Of a stretch of 64,000 bases of DNA, positions 53,176 through 64,000 are shown one piece after another. The notes beneath the pieces are model-generated. The model made no database searches. It saw only the letters and a program-made list of their open reading frames with translations, and had not been told where the DNA came from. A program made the translations under genes and the position numbers. The stretch's first letter is position 1, and each line of letters begins with the position of its first letter. The DNA comes from Pachypanchax playfairii (lineage: Eukaryota > Chordata > Actinopteri > Cyprinodontiformes > Aplocheilidae). The DNA lies in assembly GCA_006937955.1 (NCBI GenBank), contig SSNP01000106.1, forward strand, positions 1,637,485-1,701,484, given 5' to 3'.

Positions 53176-55234
53176 TCACATTTTCTTTTTGCAGTCTTTA
53201 CAGTACCTTTTTTTTCTGGGTACAGTTTTTCTTTTAGGGCGTACACATTTCAGATGAATCCACCCATTATATGGGCACTGTAGACCATGACACCCAACCA
53301 TAGTCTCGCATCCCTGCCCCAGCTGGTTGCAGTAGCAAAGCCTGATGTCTTTTGGTGGCACAGTGGGTTTTACATTGTTCTCAGCGTGTCTTGTCAGAAG
53401 CTCCTTGACTATGTGTCATTTCCAAAATGCTTCGAGCCTGGTAAGCAAAGTGTGCAGAAACTTCTCATCTTTAAGAATCTGGCAGGTGATGATTCCATCT
53501 CTGAGTTTCACCAGAAAAAAGCACTGGGCCACCCCATAAACTTCCATTTGGAGCTGCACTTGCATGTAGTAAGGATGATGTTCAGTCAATCTCCCTCCAA
53601 ACATAAAGCTGTCTTTGCTGAACTCTGTGCAGGTCTTTAGATGTGCTGTATATGGTCATTTGATCTCCACTACTGAAGTCCCGTGGCATGCGCATGTCAC
53701 AATACCATCAGCGGTTGCTGAAAGCCATGGCAGGTTAATTTGGATCCGCATCCCAGTTTTTTGGAGTTGCCCACTAACATGTTTATTTTGCACCTCCAGA
53801 AAAAAGTTGTCAAAAACTATTTTTTCCTGGTCCCTTCCATATTTCAGTGATGGCACATTAATCAGAACATTTGGCATTGTGGTCACCCCTCTTATCACAG
53901 ATGGTGCTGGACTGTCCTGATCAGTTCTAGACACGGAGTGTGCAAAAGAAGCAGTTATGTGTCCTGGACGTTGCTCACACCAAACAGTGCTTTGAAATTG
54001 GCAACGGGTTTGCTCTTCAAGAAAATCCACTTGTGCTTCAGTGACCTGCAGATTTTTAATCACCTGTGCAGCTTTAGCTTCAAGTTCTTCTTCTGGGAGC
54101 TTTGTATTATTTTTATTGTACAAGTCTCTCAGAGGAGATGGCAGCTTTACATGTGTTTGAGTAATCCGTTGACACCGGAAAAGGTTGGCAGTCTCAGTGA
54201 AAAGAGAGAGTGCAACGGGTGCAGGATTTTGTTCAGCCAAACTGTGGAGCAATATATGCTTTTCCTCTACTGTGGATTTTGTTAAAGTGCTTGTCCATGC
54301 TGGCTTCCTGGCATTTGCAGCAACGCGGGAAACTGACTCCTCACAGTAAAACTTAATGTCTCTTACTCTTGCAGGCTGCACCTTGGTCGTGAAGAAATTG
54401 TTCCATTCATAGGGTTTGCTTGTGCAAGTCATTGTGGTGATGCCCAGGCGAACAGCAGCCTCTATTTTGAAAAGAAGGGCAGCAACATGTGAGCAAGATT
54501 CACCAAGTCTGTAGGAAAAAAGGAGACATGTCATGAGTCAAAAATAAATGCATACATTTTCAAAATAAACTAACATGAACAAAACATTATCACCAAATAA
54601 AGTATCTCTTGTTTCATAATTATTGTTGTCAATAAAGCATACTATAGTGTAGTATATTATTGTTGCTACAAAAATATAATCCTTACTACTTGGGTAAAAA
54701 GTGACAATATGGATGCCCCTTTATTATGCAGTATTTTTTTTTTTTGCTTATTTGGACACTTACCCTGCCATGCAAGTACAATGACCAGCGATAACCTCTC
54801 CATCTTTTGTGCAAGCTGCCCAAGGTTGATGACTGGGATCATTTGCCCTCTGTGATGGCCGCACCTCTGCCCGAAAGACGACAGAACCATTTTTGGTAAT
54901 ATAATGGCGGACTACACCAACGAAGCCTGCTGTAAAATACCGATGTGCCTCCAGTGATCGATAATTTTTCATGGCTTGATGTGTGTAGACACCTAGCAAG
55001 TAAAGCAAAGCATAACACCTTTGTAATAGCCGAGCTACAGATCTTATTTGCAATATTATAAATCATTTCACCTTTGAACTTACCTGCCGATGAAACCAAA
55101 TACATCAGAAGATCAGGAAACTGAACATCAGGCCATTCTGTTGGTTCGTCTTTCCAGGTGTTAAGGGGCAGACGATAAGGGCATTGACTCAGCCCGATAG
55201 CCACTAACTTTGCTTCATACCGTTTTCTAGCCAT
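53176..55234 (-). pseudogene. SWIM-YqaJ-PHD protein of ISL2EU-like transposon
   Basis: Three exons on minus with phase-matched GT-AG introns. Exon 1 (55234-55084): MARKRYEAKLVAIGLSQCPY. Exon 2 (54992-54764): NYRSLEAHRYFTAGFVG, then GHCTCMAG. Exon 3 from 54508: LGESCSHVAALLF. The exon 2/3 junction builds a SWIM zinc finger (C-X-C ... C-X-H). Exon 3 continues with a YqaJ-type nuclease: RPGHITASFAH, the Asp-bearing ATADGIVTC and VVEIK, candidate metal-binding residues of the PD-(D/E)XK fold. A C-terminal PHD finger follows (LCYCNQLGQGCETMVG ... GWIHLKC ... YCKDCKK). The frame is open to 53176 except for two TGA codons, 53656-53658 right after VEIK and one near 53416 after EAFWK. The nuclease is proposed to process DNA for the transposon; its true role is unknown. 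Confidence 0.8.
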
Positions 55235-55859
55235 TTTCAAACCATTTGGGTTTGGCCTTTTGAAGTGACATCTCGTCGTTAAAAGGGGGGTGTTTTGGTG
55301 ACATCAGGAGACATCCCGTCTCTGCTCAAGCAACACAGAATGCTTTGGCATGCGTTATCCAAACACAAAAAGATTTATCCTTTAATAGGGAGGCAGGAAA
55401 TGGTGGACTCCGAGCTCTGGTGTCCTGACATTTTAGTGGTTTAACATAGGAATGCTTATTCTTCCTCATCAGATGATGTCTAGGAGAGGCAGAATTCTAA
55501 ACACATCAGCATTTACTCTTAATTATCTCGGCAGGGTGTGTGAGCTTCAAAGAGGCTCTCAGACCAGATTCGAACTGGAGACTGCTTCCAAAGTGGGGGG
55601 TTTTTGACTGAGTTTTGGGAAGAGTCGTATAGGTGTCGAGACTGACAAAGTCCATTCACAAAATGGAGGTCCTGGCTTCTTTTGTTGCTCTCAGGAGTGT
55701 GAACTAAGATTTTCACATCACAGAAAGAGTCACTGATACACATGGTCTTCTCCAATTTAATTAATCAGAAATGAGGCTGTTGTTGCGTCCTACACCAGAA
55801 TGGGTTTAGAGGAGGGAGGAGTAGATTAGTTTCTATGGCAGTTTTAGATAGAGATATTA

Positions 55860-57590
55860 GGAGAGCTTTACTAAATAAGCAAGCTTTTATAGCTGTGTTT
55901 TTTAGATATTGAAAATGCTTATGATAGTATGTGGAGAGAAGATTTACTTCTTAAATTGTTTGGCACTGGAATTCATGGTAGGATGTTTTACTGGATAAAG
56001 AATTTTCTCAGTGATAGATCAATTCAGGTAAGAGTAGGAAATGTCCTATCAGAATCAGCTAAAATAGAAAATGGTACACCACAAGAGGCAGTTATAAGTC
56101 CAGTTTTGTTTTGTTGATGAGAAACTGCTTTAGAAAGCACATATAGAAAACGTAGCTAATAAGTGTGAGAAGGTAATTAATGTCATGTGAAGTCTCTCAG
56201 GTGGCAGCTGGGGGCAGAGAGAAGTACGTTGCAGCTAATTTATAGGGCCATGATTAGGCCTATGATGGAATATGGTTGTGTAGTTTTTGGGAGTGCATCA
56301 AAAACTGTGTTGAGTGGTTTGATTCTGTGCAGACTAAGTCCTGAAGAATCTGTTGCGGGGCAATCAGATCTACCTCGGTTCCAGCATTGCTGATAAAAAT
56401 GGGAGATTATCCTTTGTGGTTGAGAAGTGAAAAATATGGCATTCACAATTGGACTAGGGTGGATGGGTTCAGTAGCAGTTTGGCATCTAAATGTCTCCTA
56501 GATGAGTGTTGGGAGTTCAGCGAGAAGGAAGATAAGGCAGGGTTTTTATTTATATTGTGAGGCTAGTAGAAAGCCTGGGACTATGAAAGGATATGGTGGT
56601 GGGTTTGGTGTAGTCTCCAGTGCCATTTTGGAAGTTACCTGAGTCTGAAGTTTATGTAGAGTTACTTTCTATGGAAAGAGCAGCTGCCGTTAGGCGTGTA
56701 GAAGAATATTTGAGTGAGCAGAAGGATGCCGTCCAAATTTACACTGATGGGTCTCAGGAGGAGGAGTCACATAGAACTGGTTTTGGGATGTACTGTATAT
56801 TGCTGAGCCGCAAATTAGATCAAGTGTTCGTGTGGCAGATAATTTATCCATTTTTTTCTGTTGCGCTTCTGGCTATTTTGTGGGTAGTGAGGAGGATAGT
56901 GGAACATAGGCCATCACTATCTATTATCTGCTCTGATTCTGCTGCTGCACTGTTGAGTCTTAGTCACAGGACATCTGAGGCGCATCAAGATTTAGTTTTA
57001 AAGATTTTGTGCTGGCTCCAAAAAATTGAAAGTGGGAGTTCCGGTGTGGTGTTTGTTTGGGTCCCTGGACATGCTGGTGTTGTGGGCAATGAAAGAGCAG
57101 ATGTAATGGCAAAATAATCACTCTGTAAAGATTCTATTGACCTTCACTTTCCTCTGCGAAAACATAGAGGCAGACTTTATTTTGCATGCCAACAATTATT
57201 TCAGTCTGGTAGGCAACCATCAACTTCTTGTCGTAGAGATGAGGTAGTAATTACCAGAATGAGATTAGGACATTGTGGCCTAGCAGCATGTTTGTTTAGA
57301 GTGGGTAAGGATGTGGATGGGATGTGTGGGTGTGGTAGTCCTGAAACGTTGGTTCATGTTCTGTTGTCGTGCAGTAAATACAGGAGAGAAAGGCAACAGC
57401 TTTCTAAAGAGCTGACTGTGTTGGGTTTATCTTCTTTTTCGTTTAAGTCCCTTTCTTCAATTGGCGTAAAGTCTGAGGAACTATATTGTTCAATTATTCA
57501 ATTTCTCCGCCGTGTTGGTATATACATGTATGATAAAATAGTAATTTCATACCGTATTATTAAGTCCACATATCCAAAATGAAATAACTT
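55860..57590 (+). pseudogene. LINE with RNase H domain (I/jockey-related), decayed
   Basis: Fragments in order: RT (DIENAYDSMWREDLLLKLFG, RVGNVLSESAKIENGTPQEA), a thumb scrap (IRPMMEYGCVVFGSAS), an RNase H domain (VQIYTDGSQEEE, SIICSDSAAALLSL, VFVWVPGHAGVVGNERADVM) and a C-terminal zinc knuckle block (MRLGHCGLAACLF, GMCGCGSPETLVHVLLSCSK). RT with a downstream cellular-type RNase H is typical of I-group LINEs. Frames change several times, the active-site YADD part is deleted near 56120, and a TAA (57115-57117) ends the RNase H frame. Confidence 0.75.
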
Positions 57591-57749
57591 ATGGCACATA
57601 GGACTATTTTACAATGTGATGTCATCACCAGTCACGCATTCCATTGGCCAGAATGCCAGCCATCAAATTGACTGCCAGTGGTAGTTTTAGTAGTAATAAA
57701 ATAATGGGAGTCTGAGAGGTAATTAATTCATGTGTGCTTATGTTCAGAT

Positions 57750-58660
57750 ATGCCCACCCGTACCACTGTGCTACAGCATGAGCTAACTCTTAATGATGTA
57801 AAACCAATAAAACAACATCCATACAGAGCCAGTCCTGAAAAACATGCATTGATTGAGCAGGAAACAGGGTTATAGCCATCCCTAGCTATAGTCCTTGGAG
57901 CTCTCCCTGCTAGGTTCATTCTCCCCCTAGGTTCATCACTGATTACAGAAAGGTAAATTCTGTAACTGTTTCCGATTCCTACCCATTGCTGCGGATTGAT
58001 GATTGTATTGATCGGGTAGGTAAAGTAACCTTTGTAACCAAGGTGGACTTATTGAAAGGTTTTTGGCAAGTACCTTTAACTGGTGCTGCTTCTGACATCT
58101 CTGCTTTTGTCACCCCTGATGTTTTCTTGCAATATACTGTCATGCCATTTGGTATGATGAATGCTCCCGCTACCTTCCAACAGCTGATTAACACCATCAC
58201 GACTGGATTGATCCACTGCAGTGCTTATTTGGATGACATTGTCATTCATACCACTACCTGGGATGAGCATCTAAAATCTGGTCCATGTATATTTAGTTTA
58301 TCGGGGAAACTGTGAGTGTGTGTGTCCTTAAAGGTCCTATATCATGCAAAATCACTTTTTGGAGATTTTAACCATGTTGTGATGTTGTTTCAAAAACCCA
58401 GGGTGGTTTTTGGCTTAATACATTTCTCGGCTGACGCCGGCTTAACAGTTAACCTAGCAAAGAGTGAGTTTGTTAAAGCTACAGTGCAATACCTAGGGAA
58501 AGAGGTGTGACAGGGTTTATTCAGAATGCTATCTGACAAGGTGCAGGCTGTTACTGACTTCCCGATCACGCGCACCCGATGCGAGCTCAGACGATTTCTA
58601 GGGATGAGTGGTTCTTATGAATGTTTTTGTAAAGATTTTGCCACCATAGTTTACCCCTCA
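57750..58660 (+). pseudogene. Gypsy-type RT fragment, second lineage
   Basis: Encodes KPIKQHPYRASPEKHALIEQ, VTKVDLLKGFWQVPLTGAAS, LQYTVMPFGMMNAPATFQQL and the active site SAYLDDIVIHTTTWDEHL, then, after an insertion, AGLTVNLAKSEFVKATVQYL and RCELRRFLGMSGSYE. This is a Ty3/Gypsy RT quite unlike the chromodomain copies above. A TAG near 57872 and a TGA at 58508-58510 break it. A MITE-like end (AAAGGTCCTATATCATGCAA, 58331-58350) lies inside. No LTRs were found. Confidence 0.8.
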
Positions 58661-58678
58661 CCAAGTTGTTGAACCCAA

Positions 58679-58817
58679 AAATATGGACCAAACTCTCTGA
58701 GGAATGCTTCCAGCACCTTGTTGAATCTATGCCACGAAGAATTGAGGCAGTTCTGAAGGCAAAAGGGGGTCCAACCCGTTACTAGCATGGTGTACCTAAT
58801 AAAGTGGCCGGTGAGTG
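58679..58817 (+). mobile_element. 139-bp Tc1-like terminal fragment, copy 2
   Basis: Identical by eye to the reverse complement of 48761-48899, ending GGCCGGTGAGTG with TA at 58818-58819. It interrupts the Gypsy RT fragment region. Confidence 0.9.
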
Positions 58818-58819
58818 TA

Positions 58820-60227
58820 TATTCCAGAATATAGTAAAGTAGGGATAGGTTGACAGTGGAGGGCAGCATTGCGCATGCCAGCATATAGCCTGCCGGAACC
58901 CCATTAGAAGAAGAAGAAGAAGAGTCAGATGACAGGAACGGAGATCATGGCAAGCTGTGAAAAAAGCCAGAGGAATATTTTTTAAAGGCATGCAAATGCA
59001 TTAAACTTTGTTACAGCTCTTACAGAAAAAAACGTAGTGCTTTGTCTTGTGATATACCTTTAAATCCTTCTCTCTAGAAGTTAGTTGTCAGATCAGTTTC
59101 AAGTCAGTTTCAGTTCTGCCAGAAAAGCTCTTTATGACCCATCACTCAGCCGTTACATGACAGGCTTAGATTGACATAATACCACAGCAATAGGACCTTT
59201 TAGCAAAAATGTTTCTCTTGCCAGAATGTAATTATTTTGGAATCTATTTAATCCCCTGATTCATATGGTGAATTGTAATTTATGTTCCTTCATCATGCTG
59301 TCTCCAGCAGAGTTCAATCGCAACCTGCATTCTTCCCCTCAAACATCCCAGTCTGTGTGCACAGAACAGCTTTTCATTTCCCATTGTAAAACTCAGCAGT
59401 GTAAAATGCATGAGACATCTAAGCACAACCCAGTGTTAGTTCAGCGCCAAATATAATCCACCTCAGATCCTCCTATTTCTGTTAAAATAACAGATCAGGG
59501 CAGTCACGTCTGACAAGGAGATTTCAGCAGCTTATCTTCCACCTTTGCAGCAATAGATGAAATATATTATTCTATATTCTGGATTGTTTGATTATGTATG
59601 CCTATTTGTAACAACTTGTGTATGCAAGGACTTCATGTATTCTTTTTTATTTTTGTGAACAAAATAGCAGGTTTTGTTGAAGAGGTGTGGAAATCATTAA
59701 TTAAGATTAACTTCAATAAAAAATATCAATATCTAAAAAAAATTAGGAAAACATTAAATGAATAATGAGTGATATTCTACAAGGTTCAGTATGGAGACAA
59801 ATGTAATTATAACTTATTGGCCAAATAAATACTATTATTAATTGTAATGTAATGTTTGCAGATGACACAAACCAAGAATAAAAACGATGGAAAGAGAATT
59901 GCTCATTTTTGGAAGATGATTTGATATTTACAGGTTATCTAATAATGAAACTTTAGCCACATTTATGTTGACAGTGGTGTCACAGAAAATGTAACAGTGT
60001 TAAAATCAACAGAGTTATAGACTTCACTACCCTGCATCATATTTGTTGTATGAAATCTAACATTTGATTTTTACAAAATTTGACATACTGATTCAAAAAA
60101 ATAAATTTTGCTTTCTTACATCACAATCTTTCACAACTGGCCTTCAGCCTTCATATCAGAGTTTGTCTCAAGCAAGTATTAGTTGGGTTTAGGATTCAGG
60201 ATAACCCACCTTTGTTATTTCAGCACA
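58820..60227. other. No gene; repeat scraps
   Basis: A GCATTGCGCATGCCAGCATA ... AGAAGAAGAAGAAGAAG scrap at 58862-58923 looks like the end of a common fish DNA repeat. At 59770-59872 ILQGSV and FADDT-like frames hint at a short LINE RT scrap. Otherwise AT-rich noncoding. Confidence 0.4.
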
Positions 60228-60515
60228 CTCTAACCCAGGGGTGTCATTCGTACGGCCCACGGGCCAGATCAGGCCCACAAACTGGTTTGATCCGGCCCGC
60301 AAGATGATTTTGCAAGTATAAAAATGAACTGCAGTTTTTTCAATGAAAGAAACTGCTGTTCTAAATGTGTCCTCTTGGTGTGGCCATAGCAATTATGTTA
60401 AGCAGGCAAACTGTTTATATCAGGGCTGAGCAAGTAGCCCAATCAAGTACAGCCATATAACGTTTCCATAACGTTTTCTACTCTGAACACGGTGCTTTCA
60501 CCTCATTGCAACAAA

Positions 60516-62336
60516 ATGTCTCTGTCAAAAAAGAGAAAAGTGGATGCAGAGTGTTCTGAGAAAAATGATCATCGTCTTATTTATTCAAGTTTATTTATTT
60601 ATAAAGCGCCAGTTCATAACAAAGTAATTTCAAGGCACTTCACAGAAAAATCAACCAATTAATAAAAACATTTCCAATCTAAGGAACCAGCCGATTGAAT
60701 TGAATTGTTAATTCAGCGCAATCCCCCATCCTGAGCAAGCACGATTGGCGACAGTGGAAGGGAAGTGAATGTGAAAGCTGTGTGCGTGATGTGTTCAAAG
60801 CCTGTTTCAGTGCTGAAAGAATATAACCTTCGCTACCACTTTGAGAGTCTTCATGCTGACAAATACAATAACTGTCAAGGACAACAGAGAAGAGAGAAGG
60901 TGAATGAATTGTTGGTGGGTCTGAAGAAACAGCAGTCAGTGTTTACTCCTAGCCAAGAATTTAGTTATGCTGCAGTGAAAGCTAGCTACCTTATTGCTAA
61001 TGAAGTTGCAGTGGCTTCAAAACCCTTCACGGCGGGTGAATTTTTGAAAACATGCACGCTGAAGGCTGCAGGGATTGTGTCCTGAGGAGCGCCAGGCTTT
61101 TCCAAATATCAGCCTGACAAGAAACACCATTGCAGACAGGATTTCCAAAGCACAAAGTGAAGCAATTTATTGCGTTTTCAATAGCAATTGATTAAAGTGT
61201 GGACATTACAGATGTTGCACAATTGGTCATATTTATCCGCAGAGTGGATAAAACTTTGACGATCACAGAGGAGTTTGTGGAGTTGGTGTCAATGATGGAT
61301 ACAACAACAGCAGCTGATCTTTTCACAGCACTTGTCGGTGCACTGGATAGGATTGGAGTGGACTGGTGCTGCGCCGTCAGCCTGGCTACAGATGGTACAC
61401 CCTCAGTGATCAGGAGAAAAGCAGACATTGTTACAAAGTTCAGAGAGAAAGAGCAGACTGCAAATGGAGGATGTGATTTTTGGACTTTTCACTTTATTTT
61501 GAACCAGGGGCCTTTGTGTTGCAAGTCATTAAAGATGGATAACGTCATGAAATGGTCGTCAAAACTTTTAATTTCATCCGATCCAGAGGACTGAATCACG
61601 TCAGTTTGACAGCCTCCTCAGAGAGAAAAATCCCAACCATGGCCTGCCGTGCCACACAGAGGTAAGGTGGTTAAGCTGAGGTGTTGTGCTTTGATTTGCT
61701 AGAGGAAATTAAACAGTTCGTGAAAGAAAAGGGCAAACCAGTGGTGGAATTTCAGTCCACAGAATGGATGGGGACCTTACATTTATGGTGGTTGTCACAG
61801 AGCACATGAATAACATGAACAAAGTGCTGCAAGGGTGCAACAAAGTTGAGCCTTCAAGTTAAAACTGTCGTTGTGGTAGACGCAACTCGCAGGTGGTGAC
61901 ACTGCTCACTTTCTTTGTCTGAAAGATGTGTGAGCAACCCAACATGCCCCAGATATGAAGCTTTTCCAAAGTAAAATAACAGGACTATTTCTAGAGTTTG
62001 AGCAACAGTCAGTATCCAACTTGAAATAATAGACTTGCAGTGTGACTCGTATTTGAAAAGCAAATTTGCTGTGGCTGGTTTGGACACATTTTATCAGTAT
62101 CTCCTGCCTGGTTACCCACACTTGACAACCCTTGCTGCAAAAGTGTTAGGCATGTTTCGAACCACATATCTTTGTATGTTTTCTCTGTAATGAATATCAA
62201 TAAAACAAAACTACACTCAAGGCTCACACACAAGCATGTGAATAACATCTTGAAATTGGCAGCCACTCAGGATGTAACACGTGAAATTGATGCACTTGTG
62301 AAAGCTAAACGATGCCTGGTTTCAGGAGTGAAATAA
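60516..62336 (+). pseudogene. hAT transposase, GTF2IRD2-like, decayed
   Basis: ATG 60516 starts MSLSKKRKVDAEC; the L2-like insertion follows at once. Downstream come a BED-type zinc finger (VKAVCVMCSKPVSVLKEYNL, then H-F-E-S-L-H), catalytic-domain blocks (DITDVAQLVIFIRRVDKTLT, GVDWCCAVSLATDGTPSVI) and the hAT C-terminal dimerisation region (NINKTKLHSRLTHKHVNNIL, KAKRCLVSG), ending at TAA 62334-62336. The host gene GTF2IRD2 arose by capture of such a transposase. Many frame changes and stops between 61080 and 62200; not functional. Confidence 0.85.
60583..60763 (-). mobile_element. L2-like LINE 3' end in hAT transposase
   Basis: TTCAAGTTTATTTATTTATA, CACTTCACAGAAAAATCAAC and CCCCATCCTGAGCAAGCACG match the minus-strand 3' end of the copy at 45793-45990. 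Strongly 5'-truncated insertion. Confidence 0.85.
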
Positions 62337-62628
62337 CCGATAGCCCCACTAAAATGCTTCAAGTGGCAGTGCACCCTGGTTATAGTTTTGTCAAAAACAG
62401 TATTACAGTAAATCAGTTTAGTTCATGACTAAATTTAGTTCATGTTGAAATTGTTCATGCACAGCTTTTATTTTTCTGTTAATAAATAGTGTAGCCTGCA
62501 GGGCAAGGAGTAACTCAACTCTCTTAAATAGATTCTTTTTCAGTTTGTATGGTTTGTTGAGTTAACGCAGTGTTATTATGAGGTATTTGATACCTAGAAG
62601 AGTTGTTTCATTTATTTATTTAGATAGA

Positions 62629-63171
62629 CTTAAAGAGCCCATTCCATTAAAAACGTTTTTTCTGAGGTTTCTGTCGAATATTTTAGCTCCACAGGTGTTC
62701 TTCACAGAGGGTGTGAAAACAGGTCAACAACTTCTCTTTCAGTTTTTATCTCTCAAACTACGCAGGTGGCGATAACACCCGAGTTCGAACTCCTTTGTTC
62801 ATTAGTATTCGGCAGCTCCCGCAGTTTAAACCACGCCTAGCAGGCTGCTGGCTAAAGGCTGTAGCATAAGACATAACGATGTCTGTTATTGCCATGCACA
62901 GCGGGGCAGGAAACAGTATACTTTGCTCCTATGGGCTAGTTTGTTAACCAATCTGAGTCCAGCAAATTTGAATAATGAATATGAACGAGCTGCTGACGAA
63001 GCAGTAGAAGCAGCCTGATGGAACCACCCGAATTTTAATACAGACAGATTGAAAGGTCTGTTAATAAGTGTTTTCTGACATTTTTTAGATATAAAATGTT
63101 TCATATGACTGGTTAATACTTAAGAAATAACCACAAAGTCCTGAAATTTGTACGAAATGGCCTCTTTAAAA
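62629..63171. mobile_element. MITE inside the hAT element
   Basis: Left end CTTAAAGAGCCCATTCC and right end (reversed) TTTTAAAGAGGCCATTTCG form an imperfect inverted repeat. The left 260 bp match 12970-13270. No clear target duplication. Confidence 0.5.
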
Positions 63172-63392
63172 TTACACCAATTGGTAGCTGAGAATTTTCA
63201 ACTAACTTGACATTTTTTGTCAAGAGGATATTTATGATGTGTACATTTTCAGAATGTGCTTGTACTATTTTGCCCCAAATAAAAAAAATCTGAAGTTGTC
63301 GTTTTGAAGTTACTAAGTCTGGCCCACTGTGGAATAAATTTTTCTGCATGTGGCCCCTGAGCTAAAATGAGTTTGACACCTTTGCTCTAACC

Positions 63393-64000
63393 CCTCATAT
63401 ACAATGGACACATCAGCAGGGCTTAGCGTTTTGCTTGTAAAATCAGCCACGTGTCCCTTCCAACCGGGAGTGTTTCAGATGCATGTCACTTGTGTAAAGC
63501 GTTCTATCTAGCTGGTCCCTGGAGATCACGAAATCAGAGGAGAATTGCAAAATCACGTGTGATTTCGTCAGCACACTCAACAACAAGCAAGGAGAAAGAT
63601 GTCAATATGTGTCCAGAAGTAGGGGTGTGATGATACACATAGCTCAAGAGACAAGATGAGACACGATATCAGGTTCACGAGAACGAGAGGAAACAATATT
63701 TTACATTGCTTTTGAGAAAAATAAAATGAGAAAATATGTCACTGGGTATCCAGCAGAGACCCAAAATGCTGTCATACAAACGACTCAAATGTGGCGGGGG
63801 CTTCCCCAGTAATGATATTTCCTCTCTCCAGTGCCATATTGCTGTACTGCTACTGCTTTGCTGCTTTTCTTTTTCTTGCTAGTCCACGCAGACTAGACCC
63901 TACAAAGGAGAATTACTGCCCCCACAGGTCACACTGTGGATAGTTCACACACCTGCCTTTTATCTGTGAAGCAGCTTTTTACAAATACGACAATTCTTGT
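63393..64000. other. No gene; possible hAT end
   Basis: AGGGGTGTGATGATACAC at 63624-63641, followed by ACAAGATGAGACACGATATC, resembles the end of another fish hAT family; the window stops before a right end can be sought. Confidence 0.35.

Larger units (their letters stand above)
52200..55260. mobile_element. ISL2EU-like DNA transposon (THAP/DDE + SWIM-YqaJ-PHD)
   Basis: Two convergent genes: a THAP-DDE transposase remnant on plus (52360-52886) and a spliced SWIM-YqaJ-PHD protein on minus (55234-53176). ISL2EU transposons are known to encode a transposase together with a YqaJ-type exonuclease, and this fits that pattern. The transposase has lost most of its catalytic domain. Limits given are approximate; the terminal repeats were not identified. 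Confidence 0.75.
60236..63384 (+). mobile_element. hAT transposon (GTF2IRD2/Charlie-like) with 8-bp duplication
   Basis: Ends CAGGGGTGTCA and (reversed) CAAAGGTGTCA, perfect 8-bp duplication CTCTAACC at 60228-60235 and 63385-63392. It holds a decayed transposase (60516-62336), a reversed L2-like 3' end (60583-60763) and a MITE (62629-63171). Confidence 0.92.

Noticed and set aside
53656..53658. TGA after VEIK as a selenocysteine codon
   Set aside because: No SECIS element was identified and a second TGA follows; ordinary decay is simpler. Kept only as a low-priority check.

Overview
This window reads as vertebrate, most probably teleost fish, nuclear DNA. The reasons are an intact chromodomain Ty3/Gypsy element of the Tf1/sushi type, fish-type RTE and CR1/L2 LINEs, L1, several hAT families with 8-bp target duplications, Tc1/mariner, Harbinger and ISL2EU-like DNA transposons, tRNA-headed SINEs and GT-AG introns. 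I found no bacterial gene, no CRISPR array and no stand-alone tRNA or rRNA gene. I also found no conserved host gene, with one possible exception: a four-exon gene for a P2X7-ballast-like protein (22983-24397, minus). Family names come from recalled protein and terminal motifs; no search was run.

Layout. 387-6056: complete Gypsy element with LTRs, ATTAT duplication, intact gag and pol, a -1 frameshift signal and a self-priming site. 6300-7780: 5' part of an L1 (minus) with promoter monomers and a SINE in ORF1. 8801-12608: 5'-truncated, decayed relative of the first Gypsy element. 12622-12915: orphan exon resembling part of the SWIM/YqaJ protein. 14473-17285: hAT element carrying a LINE that holds a solo-LTR-like insertion. 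18684-19200: hAT MITE. 19431-19589: MADF fragment. 20110-21285: possible TATA-driven two-exon noncoding transcript. 22335-22865: hAT transposase fragment. 22983-24397: ballast gene. 24789-30411: Harbinger transposon (transposase plus, Myb-like protein minus) interrupted by an internally deleted LINE, a SINE, a near-perfect palindrome and a complete Tc1/mariner element. 32899-36293: nest of LINE in LINE, plus a hAT MITE that carries an inverted LINE tail. 36371-37388: SINEs. 39516-40395: second copy of the internally deleted LINE. 40461-40746: solo LTR. 42034-49650: a roughly 170-bp tandem repeat split by an RTE element with 12-bp duplication and by an L2-like LINE. 51507-52025: solo LTR with ACATT duplication. 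52200-55260: ISL2EU-like transposon with a THAP exon and DDE remnant facing a spliced SWIM-YqaJ-PHD gene. 55860-57590: RNase H-bearing LINE. 57750-58660: Gypsy RT fragment. 60236-63384: hAT element with a GTF2IRD2-like transposase and perfect 8-bp duplication.

How it fits together. The window is a record of nested insertions, and most boundaries are fixed by target duplications. Elements with the best chance of having moved recently are the Gypsy at 387-6056 and the Tc1/mariner at 26439-28040, both with uninterrupted proteins. Two loci deserve most attention. One is the transposon pairing a THAP/DDE transposase with a SWIM-YqaJ-PHD nuclease protein. The other is the intact spliced ballast-domain gene lying head to head with the Harbinger transposase.
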